Notes under the pieces: generated by a model
Told to the model about the DNA's origin: nothing
Databases searched by the model: none
Seen by the model: the letters and a program-made list of their open reading frames with translations, nothing else
Origin: Clostridiales bacterium
Lineage (GTDB): Bacteria; Bacillota; Clostridia; Christensenellales; CAG-314
Length of the DNA stretch: 17,465 nt
Reading direction: 5' to 3'
NCBI GenBank assembly: GCA_003537755.1
Contig: DPQS01000075.1
Coordinates: 64,503-81,967 of the forward strand
Part shown: positions 7,307 through 14,086 of the stretch, piece after piece
Position numbering within the stretch: the first letter of the stretch is position 1
Layout of the letters: each line of letters starts with the position of its first letter
Position numbers and translations under genes: made by a program

Positions 7307-8980
7307 TTATTTCCAGGTTCCTTTCCACATGGCAAACATGTTTTCAAAGTAGTTTTTGGCGTTTGCCTCGTCGGGTATTGAACGGAATGCTTGTACCGGT
7401 GTGTAATCCAGCGACGTGACGTCGTAATGCGCCGAGTAAGGATTCTTGATTTTTGTGAAATAGGTCAAAAACTTGGCATTGGAACCCGCAAGGATTACCG
7501 TATCGGACTTGCCGCTCTTTTTGTATTGGAACAGCGATTTGCCGTAAGGCGTCAGTTCTGCCAGGTCGTCGTCGGTCATCGTGTAACTAAGCGCCTTGAT
7601 GGTATTTGTAACTTTTGTAAACTTTACCATTTGTTCGTTGGTATGCACAAATTGAATAAAGTCCGCCGCTATTGCCACTTTGTCTGCCGCGGTGTTTGCG
7701 CTGACAAAGGAGTAGGCAAAGTCGAAGTCGATGTTGCAGGCGTTTTTGCCGACTTGTTCCGCAGTTGCCTTGGGTAGTGGCATGTACTTGAAGTTGCGCT
7801 CGTATTTTGTACCGTATTGCTTGGTATCTTCAAACGTGTCGCTTGCCTCGCTCTGCCACCAGTCGCCGTCCACAATCATTGCCGGGATCATTCTGTTTTT
7901 GCCGTCTTTGCCCGCGTAGATGAAGTCATCCTGTGCGTCGCGTTGGCTGTAAGTACCGAAAGCCGCTTTTTCGTTGTAGTACTTGTTTGTCTTCATCAGC
8001 TTTTCGATAAAGCTCAATCCGTAATAAACGCCCGCCTGACGGAACACGTCGTAACCGTTCTTGTCGGTTATGGTCGTTGCAGCGTCGTCAAGCACGACTT
8101 TGCCGTTGTTGTCGATACTGATTTTACCGTTATTGTCAACTGCGACGAGTTTCTCACTGCCGCTGAAATTGATACGACGAGAAATATTTTCTGCGCCTTC
8201 GTAGTCGGCAACAAGCGTCTGGAGCAATCCTTCCAGGTGCTGCGCGGCGTAAGTGCCGGGCCAACTGACGGGAGTGTAGTCCTGGTAAGCGGCAATTTTG
8301 TCGCACAACTTAAAAAATTGTTCGTAGGTTTGCGGCAAACCGTCGTCATAGTCGCCGACATTGCCGTTGGGACCGGGGCCTTTGACCTTGTCTTTGACGC
8401 GCTGCTCGCAAATCATCTCACCCGCGGCATTGAAGTACCAATTGTTTTCGTCAAACAGGTCGGCGTTGTAGATAAGACCATAACTGCCGGAATACCCCGG
8501 TACGGCGTAATACTTACCGTCAATCTTCAAGCCGTCTTTTTGTTGAGGGGTCATCTTGCCTTCAATGGAAGCACCCTTTTCGTAGGGATTTTCTCCCGTA
8601 ATGTAGCTTGTGATGTCGGTAAACAGTTTTTCGGTGTAGTAGCTGTAATACGGCACGCCTTCGAGGAAAAACACTTCGTTGATTTTGTCGCCGCGGATTT
8701 CCGAAACAGACAGGTTGCTTTGACGGTATTGCGGAATGATTTGTATACCTTTCTTGCCCTTTTCGAATTCGCGATCCTTGTTAAGTTCCTCGTACTCCTT
8801 CTTGGACTGCTTAAACCACTCGGTGCCGAAACCCCACTGCGCCACGTATACATACAGTTGCGTTTTTGTGTCGTCGATTTCTTCTCCGTTGTCGGGATCG
8901 ACAACAGGCTGGCATGCCACAAGCGCAGCAAATACCAACAGCAAAACCATTGCCAACGAAAAGAATCTGATTTTTTTCAT
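7307..8980 (-). CDS. Sugar ABC transporter substrate-binding lipoprotein
   Basis: The product has 557 residues and is an extracellular solute-binding protein of the family-1 type. The signal peptide ends in the lipobox LVAC with Cys23 as the lipidated residue. Features typical of the fold include the early strand QLYVYVAQWG, the segment KIDGKYYAVPGYSGSYGLIYNADLF (about 152-176), and the later AFGTYSQRDAQ...PAMIVDGDWW region (about 340-375). Several Trp and Tyr residues could stack on sugar rings. At 557 residues it belongs with the longer members of the class. Residues 281-299 contain a short internal duplication (VDNNGKISIDNNGKVVLDD), likely a surface loop insertion. AAGGAG (8990-8995), inside the end of the upstream rhamnosidase gene, supports the start at 8980. 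It delivers substrate to the two permeases encoded next. Confidence 0.92.
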   Translation of the reverse strand: MKKIRFFSLAMVLLLVFAALVACQPVVDPDNGEEIDDTKTQLYVYVAQWGFGTEWFKQSKKEYEELNKDREFEKGKKGIQIIPQYRQSNLSVSEIRGDKINEVFFLEGVPYYSYYTEKLFTDITSYITGENPYEKGASIEGKMTPQQKDGLKIDGKYYAVPGYSGSYGLIYNADLFDENNWYFNAAGEMICEQRVKDKVKGPGPNGNVGDYDDGLPQTYEQFFKLCDKIAAYQDYTPVSWPGTYAAQHLEGLLQTLVADYEGAENISRRINFSGSEKLVAVDNNGKISIDNNGKVVLDDAATTITDKNGYDVFRQAGVYYGLSFIEKLMKTNKYYNEKAAFGTYSQRDAQDDFIYAGKDGKNRMIPAMIVDGDWWQSEASDTFEDTKQYGTKYERNFKYMPLPKATAEQVGKNACNIDFDFAYSFVSANTAADKVAIAADFIQFVHTNEQMVKFTKVTNTIKALSYTMTDDDLAELTPYGKSLFQYKKSGKSDTVILAGSNAKFLTYFTKIKNPYSAHYDVTSLDYTPVQAFRSIPDEANAKNYFENMFAMWKGTWK

Positions 8981-8986
8981 ACTTGT

Positions 8987-11269
8987 TTACTCCTTAATTT
9001 CGCTTATTGAACAGGCAACTTCGTTGTCGCCTTGTTGTAAAGGGATTTCTCCCTCGGGTAGCCTTATTTTGCCGACAAAACCGACGTTGCGCACTGTCAG
9101 CGTGTCGTTTGTGCCATTGCGTCGCCATGCGACGGTTATGTGCTTGTCGCCGTTTGCGTAGGATGTTTCCGCGCAAGTGACAAGTTGCGTTTGCGGCACC
9201 GTTACCAGTACTTCGTTTGCCGAACGGACGTCAAGTCCGCCGATAACTCTGCAAAACCAACCCACTACACTTCCCCAGAAGTGATGATTGAGCGAATCGA
9301 GCTTTTGCCCGTTGCTACGCCACATCGCGCCGTCATCGCGCAGTTTGTAGAAAGCTTCCCACAGCGTGGTCGCGCCGTTGGCAAGCATGTATCCGTAGGA
9401 CGGGTAGTCGGGACCGACAATCGACCTTAGGGCAATGTCGGTGTCACCGAACATTGTCAATGCGTCAAACAGATGCTTTGCGCCGATAACCCCCACCTTA
9501 AAGCGACAGTTACGCGCCTTTAACAGCCTCAGCAGGTCGGTATGCGCCCGCGCCTGCTCGTCGTCGGTCAATACGCCGCTTGTAATTGCCATGGCAAGCG
9601 CGGTTTGCGTCTGCACTGTAATACGTCCGTCTTTTACGTAGTTTTTGCGGAAGTTTTGCAAAAAGTTTTCCTTTACCGCACTTACCTTTGCAGTTTGTTG
9701 CGTAACCTCGCCGCTCAGACCGCCAAGCATGTACAGCGTTTTGTTTGCCATATCCAGCAGCGTAAGCGCGTTTGTGTACTGCACCGGCGTGGAATAATCC
9801 TGACATTGCTCTGTCTCCGCCTCGCACCAATCGCCCAGTCCGAAGTCTACAAGACCGTCGGCGTTTGTAACGTCGGAAATAAAATCAAAGTATCGTATTA
9901 TCGTCGGCAAAGCCTGTCTTGCGGAATCCGTATCGCCGCAAAAACGGTACAGTTGATAGGGAACTTCCGTAATAACGCAGTCCCAGGCAGGTCCGTTGCC
10001 CCACTTGAATCCCCAACCGTAGGTGGGGACTATGCCCGGCATCATACCGTCAAAGCGTTGCGCCTTGCAAACGTTTACAAGCCATTCGGCAAGCGTTTTG
10101 CCACAGTCGAAGTTGTACAGAAACTGCTCGGCAGACAGTGCCGCGTCGGCGGTCCAGCCGTTCTTTTCCCTCTGCGGACAGTCCGTCGGTATGTAAAACA
10201 GGTTGGACAAATCACTGCGCAAAGTAATGTCGTATATGCGGTTGAGCGAAGGGTCGCTGCAACGAAAACTCGCACGTTGTCGGACGTCGCTATGCAACAC
10301 CACGTACTGCAATGCGTCGACGGTGGCTTGCTCGGACGTCAGACCCGTCACATAAACATATCGGAAACCGTGGTAAGTAAAGGACGGAGTCCACGTTTGC
10401 CAACCGTCTGCGCAAATGTATTCGTCGTGTTGGACGTAGTTCCACTTGTAGTTGTCGCAAACAAAATCGCACACAATATTGTCTTTGTTGAGTTTGCCGT
10501 CGATTACCACTTCGCCGAAGTCAAGCGTTATCTTTTGTCCGCTTGCGCCGTTTACCCGCAAGCAAACCACGCCGGCATTGTTCTCTCCGAAGTCGTAGAT
10601 GTATCCGTCGCCCGAAGGAATTACGCTTTCAGCGAAAAACCGACGCTGTTCCCGTATCGGTTCGACGTTGCATTTGCGCAGTTCCCCTCGCGGAGTTTCC
10701 GCAACAACAGGTTTGTTGCAACCCGACAGCGGTTTGTCCGACGGCGCAAAAAGTTCGGCACGGTACAAACGCGCATCGTAGCGTTCGCCTGCGCGTAAGT
10801 CGTCAAAAGTGATTGCCGAGGCGTACGTTTCAAACGACGTGTCCGATTCAATCGTTTGCTTGCCGTCACATGTCAGCGTAAGTGCGAAACACGGCGCACG
10901 ACGGAACGGCGACGACTCGAATTGCCAGATGTCGAAATCGATCGCGTTTGCAAAGCCGTTGCCCAGCATCACGCAAACCACGTTGTCGGCGTCTGCAACC
11001 AGTACAGAAGCGACATCGTACTCGTCGTAGTAAACGGTGTCGTTGTAGTTGCTTATGTACGGTGCAAGGTGACCTTTGGTAATCTCCGCGCCGTTTACAT
11101 ACAGCCGATAGAACCCCACGCACGCGATACGTAACAATGCTTGCTTCGGCACGTCGTCACACCTGAACTGTTTGCGAAACAAAGGTGCGTTGACGTGTTT
11201 TTGCCGAGTGCCGAACTCTCTGCTTGCGGCAATATATTGATTGTTGATTTGTAAAAGTTGCGTTTTCAT
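8987..11269 (-). CDS. GH78 alpha-L-rhamnosidase, cytoplasmic
   Basis: The product has 760 residues from ATG at 11269. The frame also opens with a GTG at 11317, which would add 16 residues. Neither start has a clear ribosome binding site; ATG is preferred because MKTQLLQINNQYIAASREF suits a family N-terminus. The layout is that of Bac_rhamnosid proteins: N-terminal beta domain (FYRLYVNGAEITKGHLAPY), central beta-sandwich (IYDFGENNAGV), (alpha/alpha)6 catalytic domain, and C-terminal beta domain. Catalytic-site residues are conserved in IPTDCPQREKNGWTADA: Asp363, Glu368 and Asp375, with Glu638 in TTLWE. Their spacing matches D567/E572/D579/E841 of Bacillus RhaB as I recall it. With no signal peptide, it should cleave terminal alpha-L-rhamnose from imported oligosaccharides. 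It is the first gene of the minus-strand operon. Confidence 0.93.
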   Translation of the reverse strand: MKTQLLQINNQYIAASREFGTRQKHVNAPLFRKQFRCDDVPKQALLRIACVGFYRLYVNGAEITKGHLAPYISNYNDTVYYDEYDVASVLVADADNVVCVMLGNGFANAIDFDIWQFESSPFRRAPCFALTLTCDGKQTIESDTSFETYASAITFDDLRAGERYDARLYRAELFAPSDKPLSGCNKPVVAETPRGELRKCNVEPIREQRRFFAESVIPSGDGYIYDFGENNAGVVCLRVNGASGQKITLDFGEVVIDGKLNKDNIVCDFVCDNYKWNYVQHDEYICADGWQTWTPSFTYHGFRYVYVTGLTSEQATVDALQYVVLHSDVRQRASFRCSDPSLNRIYDITLRSDLSNLFYIPTDCPQREKNGWTADAALSAEQFLYNFDCGKTLAEWLVNVCKAQRFDGMMPGIVPTYGWGFKWGNGPAWDCVITEVPYQLYRFCGDTDSARQALPTIIRYFDFISDVTNADGLVDFGLGDWCEAETEQCQDYSTPVQYTNALTLLDMANKTLYMLGGLSGEVTQQTAKVSAVKENFLQNFRKNYVKDGRITVQTQTALAMAITSGVLTDDEQARAHTDLLRLLKARNCRFKVGVIGAKHLFDALTMFGDTDIALRSIVGPDYPSYGYMLANGATTLWEAFYKLRDDGAMWRSNGQKLDSLNHHFWGSVVGWFCRVIGGLDVRSANEVLVTVPQTQLVTCAETSYANGDKHITVAWRRNGTNDTLTVRNVGFVGKIRLPEGEIPLQQGDNEVACSISEIKE

Positions 11270-11349
11270 AGTCAAATACGGCGCAAAAAAGTCGTCACGA
11301 AAACGACATTGTCGCACTTACGACATATACTGCACCATTTTTCGAAAAC

Positions 11350-11378
11350 ATTATACCATTTACCGCTGCGCCATTCAA
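11350..11378 (-). promoter_or_regulatory. Sigma-A-type promoter of the rhamnosidase operon
   Basis: Read on the minus strand, TTGAAT (11373-11378) and a perfect TATAAT (11350-11355) are separated by exactly 17 bp. The predicted transcript start is near 11343, about 26 nt before the GTG and 74 nt before the preferred ATG of the GH78 gene. The leader contains two small GTCG/CGAC inverted repeats (within about 11291-11325). The TTGAAT -35 is imperfect, which would suit an activator-dependent promoter. Confidence 0.8.
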
Positions 11379-11390
11379 TATTGTTTCGTC

Positions 11391-11404
11391 CCATATTCAT
11401 ATGG
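11391..11404. promoter_or_regulatory. Palindrome between divergent promoters, candidate operator
   Basis: CCATATTCATATGG is an inverted repeat with 6-bp arms and a 2-nt spacer. It lies 13 nt upstream of the -35 of the rhamnosidase operon and 28 nt upstream of the -35 of the divergent AraC gene, a good position for an activator site. AraC-family proteins more often bind direct repeats, so binding by the neighbouring regulator is only inferred. Confidence 0.4.
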
Positions 11405-11431
11405 TTTTGTCACTTTTTTTGTTAAAATCGG

Positions 11432-11460
11432 TTGACTTTGCAAGTTTTTGATAGCATAAT
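11432..11460 (+). promoter_or_regulatory. Sigma-A-type promoter of the AraC-family gene
   Basis: TTGACT (11432-11437) and CATAAT (11455-11460) each match the consensus at five of six bases and are separated by 17 bp. The predicted start is near 11467, about 42 nt before the ATG. It is divergent from the rhamnosidase operon promoter, with about 53 bp between the two -35 elements. Confidence 0.75.
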
Positions 11461-11508
11461 TGTAATGCAGCGACACCACCGAAACGGTTTGTTTACAGTT
11501 GGAAAACC

Positions 11509-12339
11509 ATGATAAAAAAATATTTTATAGAAAACGTAAAAGCCTTTTTGTGCGACAAAAACAACGTAACGGCGCAGTTCTGGATCAACACAACCGACTT
11601 TCGCGCCATGCACAGTCACGAAGACTATTGGGAGTTTTCCGTTGTAATGGACGGCACAATCTGCAACCATCTCAACGGCAAAACATTTGTCTGCACTCCC
11701 GGAACGCTGTTTTACTGCACGACAAATGATGTGCACAACCTGACAAGCGACGACGAAAACGTTCGCTACGTCAACTTTACCGTTGCGCAGCCCACCGTGT
11801 TGCAGTTGCTCACGCCTCTGTCGGCACGTACCGTAGACAAGTTGTACCGCAATGACCGGGTATATGCTTTGCCTACGGGAATGTTTTCGGCAATAGACGG
11901 CATCTTGCACACCGCGAACCTTATTCCGCCGGAGCAATACGAGAAATCCAACGACATAATCGTATCGCAAATAATGGATTTTTTGCAGTTCATTGTCATC
12001 AGATTACAATCCGAGGACAATCCAAATGAGCCCGCATGGATACAAACTCTCAACGAAATGAAACACAGTGAGGACTTTTTTACCTATACGGTGGATGACC
12101 TTTGCCGCAAACTGAACTACTCTCGCATGCAACTGAGCCGTCTGTTTAAGTTACACTTCGGCACCACACCGCATGACTACCTGCTTGCAAACAGATTACT
12201 ATATGCACAAAACTTACTTGCCAACACCGACCTTAACACCATAGAGATCGCGCACGCCGTGGGTTACTCCAACCTGGCGCAGTTCAACATAGTGTTCAAG
12301 AACAAATTCGGAGTAACCCCGGGGCAATACAGAAAGTAG
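11509..12339 (+). CDS. AraC-family transcriptional regulator
   Basis: The product has 276 residues. The N-terminal half is a cupin-like effector domain that opens with FRAMHSHEDYWEFSVVMDG (about 31-49) and continues CNHLNGKTFVCTPGTLFYC, the usual AraC sugar-binding layout. The C-terminal part (about 183-276) holds two helix-turn-helix units: TVDDLCRKLNYSRMQLSRLF (about 194-213) and NTIEIAHAVGYSNLAQFNIV (about 243-262). It ends FKNKFGVTPGQYRK, the classic family signature. GGA at 11501-11503 is a weak ribosome binding site 5 nt before the ATG. It is divergent from the rhamnosidase operon and is the obvious candidate regulator. Activation by rhamnose or a rhamnoside is inference. Confidence 0.93.
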   Translation: MIKKYFIENVKAFLCDKNNVTAQFWINTTDFRAMHSHEDYWEFSVVMDGTICNHLNGKTFVCTPGTLFYCTTNDVHNLTSDDENVRYVNFTVAQPTVLQLLTPLSARTVDKLYRNDRVYALPTGMFSAIDGILHTANLIPPEQYEKSNDIIVSQIMDFLQFIVIRLQSEDNPNEPAWIQTLNEMKHSEDFFTYTVDDLCRKLNYSRMQLSRLFKLHFGTTPHDYLLANRLLYAQNLLANTDLNTIEIAHAVGYSNLAQFNIVFKNKFGVTPGQYRK

Positions 12340-12424
12340 CGCCGGATTGCAACAAGCGGAACACATATTTTCCGAAGCAACACGTCTGCCACATGCGTTT
12401 TACACAAATTGTTAAAAAATTTTT

Positions 12425-12455
12425 CATACGAATTTACATACGTATGTGTTTTTTT
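12425..12455 (+). terminator. Intrinsic terminator after the AraC-family gene
   Basis: CATACG (12425-12430) pairs with CGTATG (12441-12446) across a 10-nt loop, followed by a run of seven T (12449-12455). The same stretch can also fold as the 12-bp palindrome ACATACGTATGT (12436-12447). It is 85 nt past the AraC stop codon. The stem is short and AT-rich, so on its own it may be leaky. Confidence 0.5.
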
Positions 12456-12467
12456 ATTACAAACTAC

Positions 12468-12522
12468 AAAAAAAAGACTTTCAATCCTGCTCGCAGATTG
12501 AGCGACCGAAAGTCTTTTTTTT
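12468..12522. terminator. Bidirectional intrinsic terminator
   Basis: The arms 12468-12482 (eight A then GACTTTC) and 12508-12522 (GAAAGTC then eight T) are perfect 15-bp inverted repeats around a 25-nt loop. The GACTTTC/GAAAGTC core followed by a T-run works in both directions. It therefore ends the AraC transcript and the convergent membrane-protein transcript. The loop can form its own small stem (GCTC/GAGC). Confidence 0.9.
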
Positions 12523-12595
12523 GTTATTGATTTTGCCAACAAACGTTTGATACGGCGACGAAATAAGCGATTCAGACGGCATGCGACTATGCTTG

Positions 12596-13432
12596 TCACG
12601 TGCGCCACACGCCGCAGTCTATAAGGTCGGGGTAATTTTGCGCGTTAATATACTTGTCTAACGCCGAGCACACATACAAAAACCACGCCAATATACCGAC
12701 TGGCAATATCAGTACGAATACTACTTTTGCCACATATCTGCCGACGAACGACGGAAACGAATCAAACCACACATACGCAGTAGCAACCAATGCCGCAACT
12801 ATCGACAACGGAACCGTCTTGAAATACACCAGTGCCGAATTGACAAAAATGCTTGTAAACTTGTGTTTGTACACTGCAATTTGTACAAGCGCATGCAGAG
12901 CAACAGGCAAAATAATCAGGATAAAAATACACAGCGGCACGAAACTTACAAAGCCTATGTCGAATTGAACAACCGCAAGGTTTGCCGCGTTAAGTACGCC
13001 AAGCAGGGCAAAAACAATCAGATATGCTCCGACATTTTGTTTTACCCCCACGGCAAAGTCCTGCCAAAAAGGCGTAGGTTGTGACCATGCCAATTGTCTA
13101 ATTTGTCGCATCACACCCGCTACCCCGACTGAAAACACAAGATAACTTACAATATTGAATACGGGCACTGCAAGATTTATAATATATATCGTGTTTTTGT
13201 ACTGCTCTTCGGTTATTTTGCCTACTTCAAGATGCTGACTAAGCGTAAGGACAGACAAATCGGCAAACAACCTCACCGCAAAAAACGGCAAAGAAAATGC
13301 CAACAGCACCAAGCCGCACAACAACAACTTCCACCAGTGCGTATGCATGCGGTCCTCGAATACCTCCCACCTGTTGTGTGGCAAGCCGTATTTTTCACTT
13401 TCATTGTTTCGTTTGTTTTTCATAGGAATCAT
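12596..13432 (-). CDS. Six-span membrane protein resembling DUF624 (YesL-like)
   Basis: The product has 278 residues from ATG at 13432. The frame also offers ATGs at 13465 and 13423; none has a strong ribosome binding site. A hydrophilic, charged N-terminus with HNRWEVFEDRMHTHWWK leads into about six hydrophobic spans. The segment TPFWQDFAVGVKQNVGAYLIVFALLG resembles the conserved loop and span of DUF624 proteins, and LSLPFFAVRLF resembles the family's SLP motif. DUF624 proteins such as Bacillus YesL are often encoded next to sugar ABC transporters and rhamnogalacturonan genes and have no firmly known function. The match is from pattern recognition and could be to a related family. It has its own promoter and shares the bidirectional terminator with the AraC gene. 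Confidence 0.7.
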   Translation of the reverse strand: MIPMKNKRNNESEKYGLPHNRWEVFEDRMHTHWWKLLLCGLVLLAFSLPFFAVRLFADLSVLTLSQHLEVGKITEEQYKNTIYIINLAVPVFNIVSYLVFSVGVAGVMRQIRQLAWSQPTPFWQDFAVGVKQNVGAYLIVFALLGVLNAANLAVVQFDIGFVSFVPLCIFILIILPVALHALVQIAVYKHKFTSIFVNSALVYFKTVPLSIVAALVATAYVWFDSFPSFVGRYVAKVVFVLILPVGILAWFLYVCSALDKYINAQNYPDLIDCGVWRT

Positions 13433-13505
13433 GACACTACTCTCTAAGCAGTGATATACCAACACATTGGTAACAATAGAGACTCTGAAACTTTTTACGG
13501 CAATT

Positions 13506-13534
13506 AGTATACCAAACTTTTGTCGTTATTTCAA
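13506..13534 (-). promoter_or_regulatory. Sigma-A-type promoter of the DUF624-like gene
   Basis: On the minus strand TTGAAA (13529-13534) and TATACT (13506-13511) are separated by 17 bp. The predicted start is near 13499, giving a leader of about 67 nt that contains a small CCAA/TTGG inverted repeat. The -35 overlaps the last codons of the fucI-derived open frame. Confidence 0.75.
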
Positions 13535-13761
13535 GTTAATTCAAGGAATACAATATCGTAATTCTTTTTTACCGCATGGTTTCCGTAGTGCTTTTGAAAC
13601 TTGCGCACGGGGATACGCAACATACTGCACATTGTAATAAGGTCCGCGCCGATGTTACCGTAGCCGGTCGTGCCGTGGTTTGCGCCACGATTGTTCATTA
13701 CGTCATACACCGACTTAAACGCGCCTTTATCAAAATAAATAAACCTTATTAAAAATAGCAT
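13531..13761 (-). pseudogene. fucI: Remnant of L-fucose isomerase (C-terminal fragment)
   Basis: An open frame of 76 codons contains a stretch of about 41 residues (12-52, bases 13606-13728) that I recognise as the C-terminal region of L-fucose isomerase. It includes KGAFKSVYDVMNN, GANHG and GADLITMCSMLRIPV, where FucI has KGPFxxVYxVMANWGANHG and GADxITLASMLRIPV. The conserved Trp before GANHG is Arg here. The homology stops right after RIPV: the family's MHN...RPSAW tail is replaced by unrelated residues up to the stop. Upstream, the MLFLIRFIYF stretch is also unrelated and no more FucI is seen. About 90% of the roughly 590-residue enzyme is missing and no ribosome binding site precedes the ATG, so this is a decayed fragment rather than a working gene. 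Confidence 0.75.
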
Positions 13762-14086
13762 TTTTGTACTTTTTTGAAGAAAATTCTACCTATCGTCGTT
13801 GACACACGGACTATACTGTGATACATTATCTTCATGAAAATCACTTTTAATCAGGACCGCTTAAATAAGTCCTGAATTTAACGACACGGACCGCCGCAAG
13901 TGCCAAGCGACAAAACAAGTGAAACTCATTAAGCAAGCCACCACAAAATAACAAAAAAATAAATACGTAGGGTTAATTTAGCCATCACTAATAATTTTTG
14001 CGAGTGTGTCGGCGGCTAATTATGCGTTAAACGACGCTCACTGTACGTATAAAAAAATCATTGACAATTTGTACAAGGAGACAACC
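13762..14086 (+). promoter_or_regulatory. Gene-poor upstream region of the GtaA-like gene with candidate promoter
   Basis: This 325-nt stretch has no convincing gene. A candidate plus-strand promoter is TTGACA (13799-13804), a 17-bp spacer, and TACATT (13822-13827), which would give a leader of about 250 nt. TCAGGAC (13851-13857) and GTCCTGA (13869-13875) form a 7-bp hairpin in that leader. A weaker alternative -10-like TATAAA lies at 14049-14054. The stretch also holds the first copy of the dispersed repeat (from 13969). AAGGAG (14075-14080) is the ribosome binding site for the next gene. Confidence 0.5.
13969..14046 (+). repeat. Dispersed imperfect repeat, copy 1
   Basis: This stretch starts with AGGGTTAATTT, then ATCACTAA, and ends in CGCTCACTGTAC (14035-14046). 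The same blocks occur in the same order, orientation and spacing (66 versus 65 nt from first to last block) at 17360-17436. The first 26 positions match at all but four sites; the middle is diverged. A GTCG (14008-14011) / CGAC (14032-14035) pair has a counterpart in copy 2. Confidence 0.6.

Noticed and set aside
7817..9010. Plus-strand open frame (397 codons) opposite the binding-protein gene
   Set aside because: It is a shadow of a clear lipoprotein gene, with no motif or start signal.
9542..10798. Plus-strand open frame (418 codons) opposite the rhamnosidase
   Set aside because: It is antisense to a GH78 gene with conserved catalytic residues, and its translation matches nothing recognisable.
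13834..13875. Possible 13-codon leader peptide after the candidate promoter
   Set aside because: It starts at about the predicted transcript start with no ribosome binding site and has no run of regulatory codons. The hairpin overlapping it is not followed by a T-run.
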